64,000 nucleotides of DNA. Source: a virus. Shown here piece by piece: positions 50,769 through 59,992 of this stretch; positions within the stretch are counted from its first letter, which is position 1; the number at the start of each line of letters is the position of its first letter. The position numbers were made by a program, and so were the translations under genes. The stretch spans positions 1 through 64,000 of the IMG/VR virus record IMGVR_UViG_3300036770_005754; one strand, 5' to 3'. Under the pieces are notes generated by a model, which had not been told where the DNA came from, searched no databases, and saw only the letters and a program-made list of their open reading frames with translations.

Positions 50769-53549
50769 TCATCTGCTGCGGAAATCTCTGGTTCTTACAG
50801 CATGTCCCCAATTGTGACCAACAAGCTGGCAGGTTTTACCTTCTGAAACAAGTGAATTCGCGAATCTTTCAGCATTTCTCTTGAATCTGAAGACCGCCAT
50901 ACCCTCATTTGTCAACAAACCACGCGGCTTTATTGTGATTAGAGGCACTTCTTGCTTCAAGACCACCACACCATCTGCGTTTTTGAAGGAGGTTTCAAGT
51001 TCGACATTTTCAGGCTCGTGGAATTGTAATAGCTCTTCAGCATCAGCTAGAGCCTCAGACAGTCTTTTGCGAGTCATAGTCCTGTTGATAGTGCCACCTT
51101 CGTTAACAAGCAACGAGAATGAAACACCATACCTACCACGCAGGTTTGCAGTGCCTTCTTTTAAAGCCTCTTTGACATATCTTGAAAGTCTGATTACGTT
51201 CTCTTTAACCGATTGTGCTACGCTTCCATTACCGTCCATACCCTTGTGAGTACCCTTCATTATCGGCGTACCGTCAAGAGTGTTCTTTTGTTTTTTACCA
51301 AAAGGATCTCCATGGTCTTCCATGTCATCTAGGTTAGGCTGCGAACCAAAGCCAGACATCTGTTTTCTTTTGCTTTTACTGATGGGTGTTCCGCTTGCGA
51401 CTCCCATCGCTTTTGAACTGCTCTCCAAAACGGCTGCAAATGTCGGAAAACGTCTCGCCAAGCTCTCTAGCGTGGTTCTCACTTTGCGCGGAGCTACGTT
51501 GGGGTCGATGTGTCTAGCATATGATAACCATGATCTTTTAAGAGCATTTCCTACAGAACGAAAGTCCAATCGACCATCGTTGCTGCTCTCTAAAATCTGC
51601 CTAGCAGAATTCATGAAGCGACTAATACTCTCGTTGAGTTCACCTGACATGCCTGAGGAACCAGACATGCCTCCTTCATATCCCATGTCATCCATGTCAT
51701 CCATGCCATCCATGTCATCCATGTCACCCATGTCATCCATGTCACCCAATTCATTTACCTCATCGAATTCTTCAGCAAGATCGTCATCTAAACCAGCACT
51801 TGTCCCATATACTGCGTTTTCATCGTCATAGTCATCATAGTCATAGTCGTCATCATAATAATCATTCGGATCGTCTAAGGCACCGTGGTCTCGTGGGTCC
51901 TGTTCCATTGGGCCATCAAATGTCATGTCATCATAGTCGCGGGTCTCTGAGTTGTCAGAAACCATCTTATCATTCATGGCATTGTGGTTATTATAGCCCA
52001 TATCTGGGTCATCAAGCATTGAACTAAAATCTGCCTCATCTTCCGGCGATCTTATCTCTGCTTCACTGATCATGCGTCCTAGTCCCCTACGAGACTCAGT
52101 CATCTCGCAACCAGGGTCACTATCTTCATCGCACTCTTCATCTTCAGAGTCGCCGCCAGAAAATGGCGGAGCAGCATTTGGAAATGGTTTTTTACCTTCA
52201 GCTAGCGGTGTGGGAGCCCAATATGGGCCATTGGCGTCTTCACCTTGATAGAAGATGAACTCTCTATTATCACGCATCAGCTTGAGCAAAGAATTCTCAT
52301 CTAACCTGATATCACTTCCGTGAGCATTACAAAGATTTTGAAAGTCTTCCAAGCAGACATATTCATAATCTCTGGCGTAACTATCAAACAGATTTTGAAG
52401 CCGCAGTTCTCCGCCTTCCATTATAGAGCCAATGAATTGTGGGTCCCAGCTTTCGGAAGGCTGACCTAGCTGTGATCCTTTTACGCCAGCGATCGGCCCA
52501 CTTTTGGGCATTCTCTGTTTTCTGCCACTGTTGTTGACGCCAGTAGGAGCATGACCGCTGAGAGTGCCACCATCGCTCCAACGCGAGCCTCCGAACGGTT
52601 CCGCTACCCCATTACCATCATTGGAGGGGGCGTCTGGCCAATCATGTCCCAATTCTGATTGATAACCATCTGTTGGTTTACCAACACTGGATTTATGGCC
52701 GCCCTGTGGCTTATGTTCAACACCATCATCATCAACATCACACATTGCGGCTGTGTCTTTGTGCTTTCTTGGCCATTCTTTGCCAATATTCTTCATGGTA
52801 GTCCCATTGTCACTGCCGATTTTGTGTTTCTTTGGAGCCCTAGCAGCAACACCACTACCAGTTGGACTGGGCATTTTGTAATCACCGGGAGAGTATTCAC
52901 CAGCATTGAATGATGGTTCCCACTCATTTAACAGTCTATTAACACTTTCAGCGAGAACATCATTCTTACGGCTCATATTACTCTCCGTTTGGTTTTCGTC
53001 GGACTCTTGGTCGTCTTCGTCGTCGTCGACTATATGATAACCACCAGCCGGTGAAACAGCTATCGCACCAGTCCCGGTGAATGATTCAGAATGCGTTGCA
53101 CCATAGTCTAAACCATCACCGTTATTATCTTCGATATATTTGTTTCGAGAACGTTCTCCTCTATACGTCTTGGTACCAATATTTGATTTAGACCTAGATC
53201 CCTCTAAATCATCAGAACCAGATGGCATAGAAGCAGCAATGTTCGTTATAGTATCGCCAGCGTTCCTCGTCTTATCACCAGAATTATGTACAAGCTGCGG
53301 TGTAAAATTATTGTGTCGTCTGTCATACAGAGTTTGCTCTGGTGACCCAGCACCACCACCGGTTGCTGGGACACCAAACTCAATACCTTCAACCATACTT
53401 AAGACGTCATCTGACAATTCGTTCAAAGTTTCTTCATCGTCATCGACAACAAACTCCTCATGACCACTAGGGTTAATCCTGGTATAAGCAGTATGTCTTT
53501 CGATGCCATCTTTTGGCTGTATCACAGTCATCTTCGGTGCTTTTTTCAT
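50769..53549 (-). CDS. Large acidic, mostly disordered protein (virion or assembly role predicted)
   Basis: 926 residues. The N-terminal 300 residues are low-complexity with many Asp, Gly, Ser and Asn, including acidic runs (VVDDDEETLNELSDD) and DDDEDDQESDENQTES. A Lys/Arg-rich area with short basic motifs follows. Between about 590 and 640 lie repeats of M-D-D/G-D-M (DMDDMGDMDDMDGMDDM). The C-terminal 250 residues look folded (YGVSFSLLVNEGG, VVVLKQEVPLITIKPRG). Such proteins can be prohead scaffold-like or internal head proteins; this is only inference. It ends at a strong terminator and has the 167-residue gene upstream, 4-base overlap. Confidence 0.6.
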   Translation of the reverse strand: MKKAPKMTVIQPKDGIERHTAYTRINPSGHEEFVVDDDEETLNELSDDVLSMVEGIEFGVPATGGGAGSPEQTLYDRRHNNFTPQLVHNSGDKTRNAGDTITNIAASMPSGSDDLEGSRSKSNIGTKTYRGERSRNKYIEDNNGDGLDYGATHSESFTGTGAIAVSPAGGYHIVDDDEDDQESDENQTESNMSRKNDVLAESVNRLLNEWEPSFNAGEYSPGDYKMPSPTGSGVAARAPKKHKIGSDNGTTMKNIGKEWPRKHKDTAAMCDVDDDGVEHKPQGGHKSSVGKPTDGYQSELGHDWPDAPSNDGNGVAEPFGGSRWSDGGTLSGHAPTGVNNSGRKQRMPKSGPIAGVKGSQLGQPSESWDPQFIGSIMEGGELRLQNLFDSYARDYEYVCLEDFQNLCNAHGSDIRLDENSLLKLMRDNREFIFYQGEDANGPYWAPTPLAEGKKPFPNAAPPFSGGDSEDEECDEDSDPGCEMTESRRGLGRMISEAEIRSPEDEADFSSMLDDPDMGYNNHNAMNDKMVSDNSETRDYDDMTFDGPMEQDPRDHGALDDPNDYYDDDYDYDDYDDENAVYGTSAGLDDDLAEEFDEVNELGDMDDMGDMDDMDGMDDMDDMGYEGGMSGSSGMSGELNESISRFMNSARQILESSNDGRLDFRSVGNALKRSWLSYARHIDPNVAPRKVRTTLESLARRFPTFAAVLESSSKAMGVASGTPISKSKRKQMSGFGSQPNLDDMEDHGDPFGKKQKNTLDGTPIMKGTHKGMDGNGSVAQSVKENVIRLSRYVKEALKEGTANLRGRYGVSFSLLVNEGGTINRTMTRKRLSEALADAEELLQFHEPENVELETSFKNADGVVVLKQEVPLITIKPRGLLTNEGMAVFRFKRNAERFANSLVSEGKTCQLVGHNWGHAVRTRDFRSR

Positions 53550-54049
53550 GATTTACGCCTGTAATTTGCAATCTGCCAATTGTCAATTGGAATACTACCA
53601 GAAATCCGACTATCTGACTTGTTCAAGTATTCAATGTATAATTTGTCTCCGACTATTATATAATCACCACTCAGCTTGTCTAGCAAAAACTCTTTAGCCT
53701 TTTTAAGCAATGATCTGCTATCACCACTAAAAATGACTCTATGTGGATATGTCAAAATATTAGGATTATAACCCACAAACACATCACCACCATTCGATTC
53801 GACAATATCACCACCATCTATCATATGTCCATAATTCTTAGATATGAATGCTATCAAAGAATTGTTACCACCAGTGTTCTGAATATCGGTCAACAGCCTT
53901 AACATAATATCACGATTATGTGAGCATCCCTTCGACTGTTGCAAATTAGACATGAACGTACGATATAATTCTATATCGTGATGATATAACCATGATTGAA
54001 ATGATGGTGAAGTGGCTAAGCCACAAAATTGGTCAGTCTTTATCTTCAC
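53546..54049 (-). CDS. Hypothetical protein, 167 residues
   Basis: Mixed alpha/beta with no signal peptide. It begins MKIKTDQFCGLATSPSF; the middle carries GGDVFVGYNPNILTYPHRV, and the C-terminal half DYIIVGDKLYIEYLNK. Short Cys content (2) and no catalytic motif. It lies between a large fibre gene and the acidic gene, both on the minus strand, and is likely a virion or assembly component. Confidence 0.55.
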   Translation of the reverse strand: MKIKTDQFCGLATSPSFQSWLYHHDIELYRTFMSNLQQSKGCSHNRDIMLRLLTDIQNTGGNNSLIAFISKNYGHMIDGGDIVESNGGDVFVGYNPNILTYPHRVIFSGDSRSLLKKAKEFLLDKLSGDYIIVGDKLYIEYLNKSDSRISGSIPIDNWQIANYRRKS

Positions 54050-54056
54050 CTGAGCC

Positions 54057-56714
54057 TCAAGAAGCTGGGAACAGAACTAGTGAGAATTGACTTTCACTCG
54101 TTTTCTTTGACACTATATTATTAATCGACTCGTCGTAAACGAACCTTATATTACCATCATTCGGTGGTAATACAAAAGATTTACCATCAAAAGTCGGCCA
54201 AGCAAACGCCGGGTATTTCCCGAGTAATTCAAAAGCTTCTTCAGCACATTTGATACTTGATGCTCCTTTGGAAGCACTGCTTCCGACTATGATATAATCT
54301 TGCCCACCTATGTTCATGACAACACCACGACGATTATCACTATCCCACAAATCCTTGTATAAATTCAAATGCTCATTCGACAGAAAACATGAGAACGAAT
54401 CAGCACTATTATAGATTTCTAAAGTTTCTCTAGCGAATCCTTGTGTGTGTTCAATATAAACAGTAGATGATCCTGAAGCATTTTGACTCGGTATTATTGG
54501 ATAATAGAGATATACCATACCTCCATCGTGGTTGAAAGCTATCGTTAAGCCTTGATACGAATTCCTTGCGTCTTCTAAAGTACCGAATCTTCCTTTGTCT
54601 AAAAATTGTATAACCCTCTTGTCTCCATTTTCAGCATACTGGATCTTTATCGGGAGCCCGAACTTATCAGCTATTTTTACATCAGTAGCTGTTATTGTGG
54701 CAGTATACCTTCCTTTAGGCAACTCGACAGTCGATGCCGTTTTTGCGCTGGAAGTATTCAGCAACGGGTCTACTACAACGACCCAGCCTTTTCGTGTCCC
54801 CTCATCATCAATAGCATTGGTTTTAGTCACCTGGCCCTGAATCGGATCTACATATGTTATCTTGATCGAACCAGACAACCATAAACCCATACTCGTCCTT
54901 AAAGTACCATTCACCCATGTTGGAAACTTATCTCTGGCTGGTCCACTAACAGCTAATCCATCTTCACACCAGTCTTTTATTAGCTGTGGGGCATTATTGA
55001 CGTCGCCTTTAAATCTAGGTAAAGGTTTTCTATCGCACCAATCCGAAAATGGCCAAACAACTCTGTTAGACGGTCCGAACGCATCATTGATACTACCACT
55101 TTTAAAATCGCCTTCCCAGGGTCTTAATGTCAAATTCGATAATTTTTGTAGTACACTGATTGGTTCGCCGCTACAACCCAATAACTGAATATCGTTGTCT
55201 GTTAAATCCCTAGAATAAATCACATACGGCCCAATAACATCTATATATGGAACGCCATTAAATCCTCTCTCTGAATAAACTTGCAACCGTGTGTTAGGAC
55301 CTATGGCTACCGATGCGATACCTGTATTAATTGAATTAAGCGAAGGTGAAGATGAACCTTTATAAATATTATACACATTAGGAAGATATGTCTTAATATC
55401 TTCCTCACTACTCAACAAAACAGGCCTGCGGATTATATCACTCGTCTTACCACGACTATTTGCACCAGTACCGAATGTCGAAGTAGAACCGCACGGGAAG
55501 TTATCTATAATGTTGTCAAAAGTGTCTGAAATAATCAAAGCATCGAAATGTACGAAAGCATCGCCATCATCATTGCTAACAGCACACAGATCCTTCCCAT
55601 CGGGCAGGCGTGGTAATAAGCTCGTAGAACTTATCTCCACAGCAACATCACTATCACGGCTGTGTAGGTTGATCCTAGCACCCTTAGAGCCCACGACGGC
55701 CGCGGCTACAGATTCCATGTGCCAACGCTGATCAATACTCTTAGTAGCAGACATACAATATTCTAAAGCGCAGCACAGGGCCGCTTTCTGCTCATCGAAA
55801 AGGTCAGACATTGTTTGTATCCAAAATCTGACTATATCCTCATACCCCTTCTTCAGCCTATGCACCTCTGACAAGAACTTAGAACGAACTATATCAATTA
55901 GCGGTTCTATATCAATGTAATAAACCGGCTGAGGATTACCGGCCACATTTGTGACGGCCAAAACCCAGAAACTATTAGAATCTCTGACATTGAAACTAGA
56001 TGTAGACAACGCTTGACTACCAACGACTTGTCTATCGAATTCCAAGATAAAACTCTTATCAGTATTATCAATTAGCCTAGCAGTGACCAAAGCCCTCTTC
56101 AATCCTGGTCTTGCTTCAGCATTTATAGGTTCTGGATCGATTATTAAATCGCATGGTGGCGCAAGACCTTGAGTGCCCTTGTTTCCAGCCGGACCTGATA
56201 AAATGTTGTTGATACCATCATCACCGGTGTCTCCTTTATCGCCCGTATCACCAACCAACCCCTGGAGGTTCAATTTGCCTCTGGATATTAGCTCTCTGAC
56301 AAGTTCTGGTATATCTAAAGTGAAATCAAAACCATACGTATGTTGGTGTATATGGAATGGGTGGCTTGTGCTTACTATATCACCAAATTCGTTTATGTTT
56401 CTTATATCAACATTACCATCAACGCCTACGAACCTATCACCTGAGTATAATTGGACTGTACCATATTGAAATGGCGTCGGGCAATCAGTACCAGTTATCG
56501 TCGATTGCGGCGGAGGCAATAGCAATCTATTCAATTTTCTTAGATCTTCTGAGGACATAGCCCCCTTTTTAATCGGGGTCGCAAGCTCTATTATAAAATT
56601 GTCCGATCTAACCTCTAGCCACCCATTGACGCCAGCGTCATATTGATATAAGAGCCCACTTTTCACCTCGTAAATGTCACCGTGCCTTGGGTTGTTCGGA
56701 AACTTAGTATTCAC
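54057..56714 (-). CDS. Collagen-like tail-fibre protein 1
   Basis: About 885 residues. Two starts are possible: GTG at 56714, giving a GTGA overlap with the upstream gene, or TTG at 56729; GTG is preferred. The N-terminal part has GDIYEVKSGLLYQYD and a K-G-A-M-S-S-E-D fibre linker; near 160-190 a short Gly-x-y collagen run occurs (GLVGDTGDKGDTGDDGI, GPAGNKGTQG). A helical segment (FLSEVHRLKKGYEDIVRFW) with Cys follows, then long beta-rich domains to the C terminus. This is the layout of a long fibre involved in host adsorption. It parallels the neighbouring fibre gene, suggesting a tandem duplication. Confidence 0.7.
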   Translation of the reverse strand: MNTKFPNNPRHGDIYEVKSGLLYQYDAGVNGWLEVRSDNFIIELATPIKKGAMSSEDLRKLNRLLLPPPQSTITGTDCPTPFQYGTVQLYSGDRFVGVDGNVDIRNINEFGDIVSTSHPFHIHQHTYGFDFTLDIPELVRELISRGKLNLQGLVGDTGDKGDTGDDGINNILSGPAGNKGTQGLAPPCDLIIDPEPINAEARPGLKRALVTARLIDNTDKSFILEFDRQVVGSQALSTSSFNVRDSNSFWVLAVTNVAGNPQPVYYIDIEPLIDIVRSKFLSEVHRLKKGYEDIVRFWIQTMSDLFDEQKAALCCALEYCMSATKSIDQRWHMESVAAAVVGSKGARINLHSRDSDVAVEISSTSLLPRLPDGKDLCAVSNDDGDAFVHFDALIISDTFDNIIDNFPCGSTSTFGTGANSRGKTSDIIRRPVLLSSEEDIKTYLPNVYNIYKGSSSPSLNSINTGIASVAIGPNTRLQVYSERGFNGVPYIDVIGPYVIYSRDLTDNDIQLLGCSGEPISVLQKLSNLTLRPWEGDFKSGSINDAFGPSNRVVWPFSDWCDRKPLPRFKGDVNNAPQLIKDWCEDGLAVSGPARDKFPTWVNGTLRTSMGLWLSGSIKITYVDPIQGQVTKTNAIDDEGTRKGWVVVVDPLLNTSSAKTASTVELPKGRYTATITATDVKIADKFGLPIKIQYAENGDKRVIQFLDKGRFGTLEDARNSYQGLTIAFNHDGGMVYLYYPIIPSQNASGSSTVYIEHTQGFARETLEIYNSADSFSCFLSNEHLNLYKDLWDSDNRRGVVMNIGGQDYIIVGSSASKGASSIKCAEEAFELLGKYPAFAWPTFDGKSFVLPPNDGNIRFVYDESINNIVSKKTSESQFSLVLFPAS

Positions 56715-58141
56715 AATTTTATATTCCAATTCCTGACACCAACGCCTATCGTACCAACCTTTGTGGCACCAGACGCTAGCTTGATAACATCGGACTTAAG
56801 AGCAGCAGAAGCACTAGGACTAGGAGGCGGCGGTGGAACGGGTGGCGGCACTGGCGGTGGCACTGGTGGCGGCACCGGCGGCGGGACAGGTGGTGGTACC
56901 GGCGGCGGGACTGGCGGCGGTACTGGAGGTGGGACTGGCGGCGGCGGAGGCGGTGGAGGCGGCGGAGGCGGCGGGGGCGGTTCTTCACAACCAGTAAGAG
57001 TAATACAATAATCGATGGCTGGGAGATTAAATTCACACATCGCCAGCTGATTAGCTAGATCTGATAATATTCCCCTAGCTTTGTCATCAAGAGAAGTAAT
57101 ATATTCTTTTACCTCACGACCCCACTTATTATCTAATTTAACCAACCTCTTCTTATACTCAGAGACGATCTCACCAACGAAACCAGATAGAGATAAAGTC
57201 CCATTAAAGTTTACAGGATTTCGAATATCATTTCTTGAACCTTTCGGCAATCTTAACAACTGCAAATCCAGCGGTGTATTATCTTCTGGCGGTTTAGCGA
57301 GCGACCAATTATCCAACCTTGTTAAATCACATTTATCTGGGTCTCTGTCTGGTCCATATACGACTGTTCTAGTTAAGGGGGTCGCGAGCACTTTGTCAGC
57401 TGGTCTATCGTCTTCAACATTGATTTTGGCCTTCGTTACAACGAGTTTACATCCATGACCATCATCGTCGACTAGCCTTAAATCTACTATAGCTGTATCG
57501 GTTATTCCGTCGATATCATTGTATCTTATGCTATCAATAGTACACAGCTCATCAATATCTCTGCCTGGTCTACCTTGATTGCCCTGCGGGCCACTACTAA
57601 ATCCTGGCTCTCCTTGGTCTCCTTTATCGCCTTTGTCGCCTTTTTTACCCTTAGGACCACGCCTATCGATCATTAAAGTATCTAAGAATCTATCGCTCAA
57701 TCTGAAAACCAGACCCGGATAATTTTCAGCCGTAGAACCAGAGCATTCTAAAGACGTCACAGGTGTCGGACAGTTCAGCTTCACTTGATTAGAATCAACA
57801 CATACTATGTCTAAGCTATCGCTTTTTAGTTTAATATCACCAGTTATAACACCATCTGGATTTGTAGGGCTTTTTAATAATAATTTAGCATCTGTGATTA
57901 TACCGAAGCCACCACCGACTGCTGGCACACTATCGATCAATCCCTTGTGTTGCGGAGATAATAAGCCCACAGACTCTAAAGAAGCTAATGGTATATCATC
58001 AGTTATCCCTCGACGTTCCCATACCCCCTCCTTACCATTGTATATCCACTGGACCATCTGACCATCGATGAATCGCTGGCCGTCCGTGGGGACAATTGGC
58101 AAAAAAGTCGACCGACCACTTGGAAGAATAGTTGATGACAT
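56711..58141 (-). CDS. Collagen-like tail-fibre protein 2 with polyproline tail
   Basis: 476 residues from the ATG at 58141 (MSSTILPSGRSTFLPI); the frame extends further only opposite the protease gene. It has LASLESVGLLSPQHKGLID, another version of the fibre linker, then a collagen-like run around 180-220 (GPKGKKGDKGDKGDQGEPG, GPQGNQGRPGRD). Helical and Cys-containing parts mirror those of fibre protein 1. Near the C terminus lies a tract of 15 Pro followed by eight V-P-P-P units (about 56827-56982), probably a stiff spacer, then a short tail. A role in the adsorption apparatus is likely. Confidence 0.7.
   Translation of the reverse strand: MSSTILPSGRSTFLPIVPTDGQRFIDGQMVQWIYNGKEGVWERRGITDDIPLASLESVGLLSPQHKGLIDSVPAVGGGFGIITDAKLLLKSPTNPDGVITGDIKLKSDSLDIVCVDSNQVKLNCPTPVTSLECSGSTAENYPGLVFRLSDRFLDTLMIDRRGPKGKKGDKGDKGDQGEPGFSSGPQGNQGRPGRDIDELCTIDSIRYNDIDGITDTAIVDLRLVDDDGHGCKLVVTKAKINVEDDRPADKVLATPLTRTVVYGPDRDPDKCDLTRLDNWSLAKPPEDNTPLDLQLLRLPKGSRNDIRNPVNFNGTLSLSGFVGEIVSEYKKRLVKLDNKWGREVKEYITSLDDKARGILSDLANQLAMCEFNLPAIDYCITLTGCEEPPPPPPPPPPPPPPPVPPPVPPPVPPPVPPPVPPPVPPPVPPPVPPPVPPPPPSPSASAALKSDVIKLASGATKVGTIGVGVRNWNIKL
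56827..56982 (-). repeat. GC-rich polyproline and VPPP coding repeat
   Basis: A run of Pro codons followed by eight 12-bp V-P-P-P units. The plus strand here is almost only G, C and T in GGY triplets, far more GC-rich than the rest of the window, and liable to slippage and to sequencing error. Confidence 0.85.
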
Positions 58142-58237
58142 AACTGTATATATCGCCCCGCAATAATGACATAATAAATTTGGTTGAGATGATACTCGAC
58201 TGATTCCTATCAAAACTACGTAAAATAGGAGACGACA

Positions 58238-59725
58238 ATGACAGAGAATATGATCATACAAGAAAACAACAACGAATTTTTGTTGAGTAGACAGGGTGTC
58301 ATAGGAACAGCCATAGGAGAAAAATGGCTGAATGGAAAACCAACTGGTGAAGAAGCAGTGCTTGTATTCGTAGAGAAGAAACATAAAGCAGAATCCATAA
58401 TTAACAAAAGCACATTAAAACAATTCACTGAAGAAGACCTAGTTCCGCCTGAAATAGATGGTGTTAAGACTGATGTAATAGAAGTAGGTAAAATAGTTAA
58501 ACACAATTACAGAGGAAAAGTCAGACCGATAAGGCCTGGGTTCAGTGTCGGACATGAAGAAACTACGGCAGGCACAATAGGTGGTATATTCACAGACTCC
58601 GACGGCGATCTAGTGATCCTGAGTAATAACCATGTGTTGGCTAATGAAAATAATGCGAAAATAGGTGATCTAATATACCAGCCAGGACCAGCAGATAATA
58701 AACAAAATATGAAAGACATCGGATGGCAAGAGCCAATAGTGGGACTACCATACATAGCGACATTAAAAAGATTCGCTGAAATTCAAAAAGCAAATAACAC
58801 GCATGACTCAGCAATAGCCAAAATACATCCAAGAGTGATACAAAGCGGCTTGATTAATCAACTATACCCACAGATAAATAGTAAACTAACAGGCTTCAAC
58901 AACGCCACAGTTGGAATGCAAGTTCAAAAGTGCGGTAGAACAACTGGATACACCACAGGTAGAGTATTAGGCGTTAATGCTAGCTTCGGTGTCCAATACG
59001 ACCTGGGCGAAGCCAAGTTCAATAAGTGCATAGTAATGTCTGGAATGAGCAAAGGCGGAGACTCTGGAAGTTTAATATTAGACATGGACGAAAGAGCCGT
59101 CGGCCTCTTATTCGCGGGCTCAAACAAGATAACACTAGCAAACCCAATTGAAATAGTCAGAGATTATTATGGTCTACAACTACCAGAGGACGAGCGAGTT
59201 CAGTTGGATGACGACAGATGGATAACCAAAAAGTCAGAATCAAGTGAAATATCAGTATCCAACGTCCTAAAGATAAAAGCACCAGCTAATCATTATGCAT
59301 GTATAGAGAGAAAAATCCAGTCATTTAAATCAATAGAATTTGCAATTAACACGGGAACAGACAAAGGTGCAACGTGGGGAACAGGCGTATCGATACACTG
59401 GCCAAATGGTTATATAAAAATAAATCTCAGATATTCAATGACATTTGGCGGATATGTCAATGGTAGTTCCAACCTTAGTGTTGGTAAAACGCGTGATAAC
59501 TACTGGTATAAGATCAGAATAAGATTAACTGACAAATCATATATAGGTGAGATTAACGAAGATGGAAAATGGTACACGATAGTAGAAGCGTCTAGGAAAG
59601 TGTTCACAGAAATGCCACAATTAATAAGACTTGGTAAAACAGATCTGAACGGAGGACTATCGAACCATAATACAAGCGGCAATGTCGGAAATTCCGAAAT
59701 AAAGGACCTAAACTTCACAGGTTGA
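58238..59725 (+). CDS. Trypsin-like serine protease with C-terminal beta domain
   Basis: 495 residues, AGGAG six bases before ATG. Residues 95-330 form a chymotrypsin/trypsin-like domain: LVILSNNHVLANEN with the catalytic His near 132, THDSAIAKI with Asp near 189 and KGGDSGSLIL with Ser near 276 (GDSGS). The fold resembles Nal1/HtrA-like bacterial trypsin-like proteases without a signal peptide. The C-terminal 150 residues (NVLKIKAPANHYACIERK, WPNGYIKINLRYSMTFGGY) look like a LamG/concanavalin-type sandwich. It may mature virion proteins, or act in a system with the adjacent MoxR/VWA genes. Divergent from fibre protein 2. Confidence 0.8.
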   Translation: MTENMIIQENNNEFLLSRQGVIGTAIGEKWLNGKPTGEEAVLVFVEKKHKAESIINKSTLKQFTEEDLVPPEIDGVKTDVIEVGKIVKHNYRGKVRPIRPGFSVGHEETTAGTIGGIFTDSDGDLVILSNNHVLANENNAKIGDLIYQPGPADNKQNMKDIGWQEPIVGLPYIATLKRFAEIQKANNTHDSAIAKIHPRVIQSGLINQLYPQINSKLTGFNNATVGMQVQKCGRTTGYTTGRVLGVNASFGVQYDLGEAKFNKCIVMSGMSKGGDSGSLILDMDERAVGLLFAGSNKITLANPIEIVRDYYGLQLPEDERVQLDDDRWITKKSESSEISVSNVLKIKAPANHYACIERKIQSFKSIEFAINTGTDKGATWGTGVSIHWPNGYIKINLRYSMTFGGYVNGSSNLSVGKTRDNYWYKIRIRLTDKSYIGEINEDGKWYTIVEASRKVFTEMPQLIRLGKTDLNGGLSNHNTSGNVGNSEIKDLNFTG

Positions 59726-59738
59726 GCTGATTCGTCTT

Positions 59739-59945
59739 TTATTCGTCTCTACCTCTCTTCGTAACCCTCAATTCTGACTCTACTAACTTACTAAGATTCC
59801 TGAGTTGATGGCCTAAAGCAAGCAAGGCAGTATTCTTAGTACTAGAATCCAAAACCAGCATCCCTAAACTAACTGCTAGATCATAATCAATAGACAGAGT
59901 GATCCTGGGATCGATCTCGAAAGCAGCGTTGACTTTATCTGACAT
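59739..59945 (-). CDS. Small hypothetical protein, 68 residues
   Basis: AAAGG lies upstream of the ATG. The protein is helical and acidic/basic (DYDLAVSLGMLVLDSSTK, LLALGHQLRNLSKLVESEL) and ends KRGRDE. It lies between the convergent protease gene and the VWA gene, on the VWA strand. No family recognised. Confidence 0.55.
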   Translation of the reverse strand: MSDKVNAAFEIDPRITLSIDYDLAVSLGMLVLDSSTKNTALLALGHQLRNLSKLVESELRVTKRGRDE

Positions 59946-59992
59946 ATACGGCCTTTCAGTAAAATCATTTACTATTAAATTTTACGTAAGAC

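Noticed and set aside
51280-51831. Plus-strand ORF rich in Ser, Met and Pro opposite the acidic gene
   Set aside because: Mirror of the M-D-D-M repeats of the minus-strand protein.
56682-57011. Gly/Thr-rich plus-strand ORF (GGGTGGGTGG pattern)
   Set aside because: It is the opposite strand of the VPPP/polyproline tract of fibre protein 2, so its composition is a by-product.
58142-58384. N-terminal extension of the frame of fibre protein 2
   Set aside because: It lies opposite the start of the protease gene, which has a good ribosome-binding site and real protein sequence.
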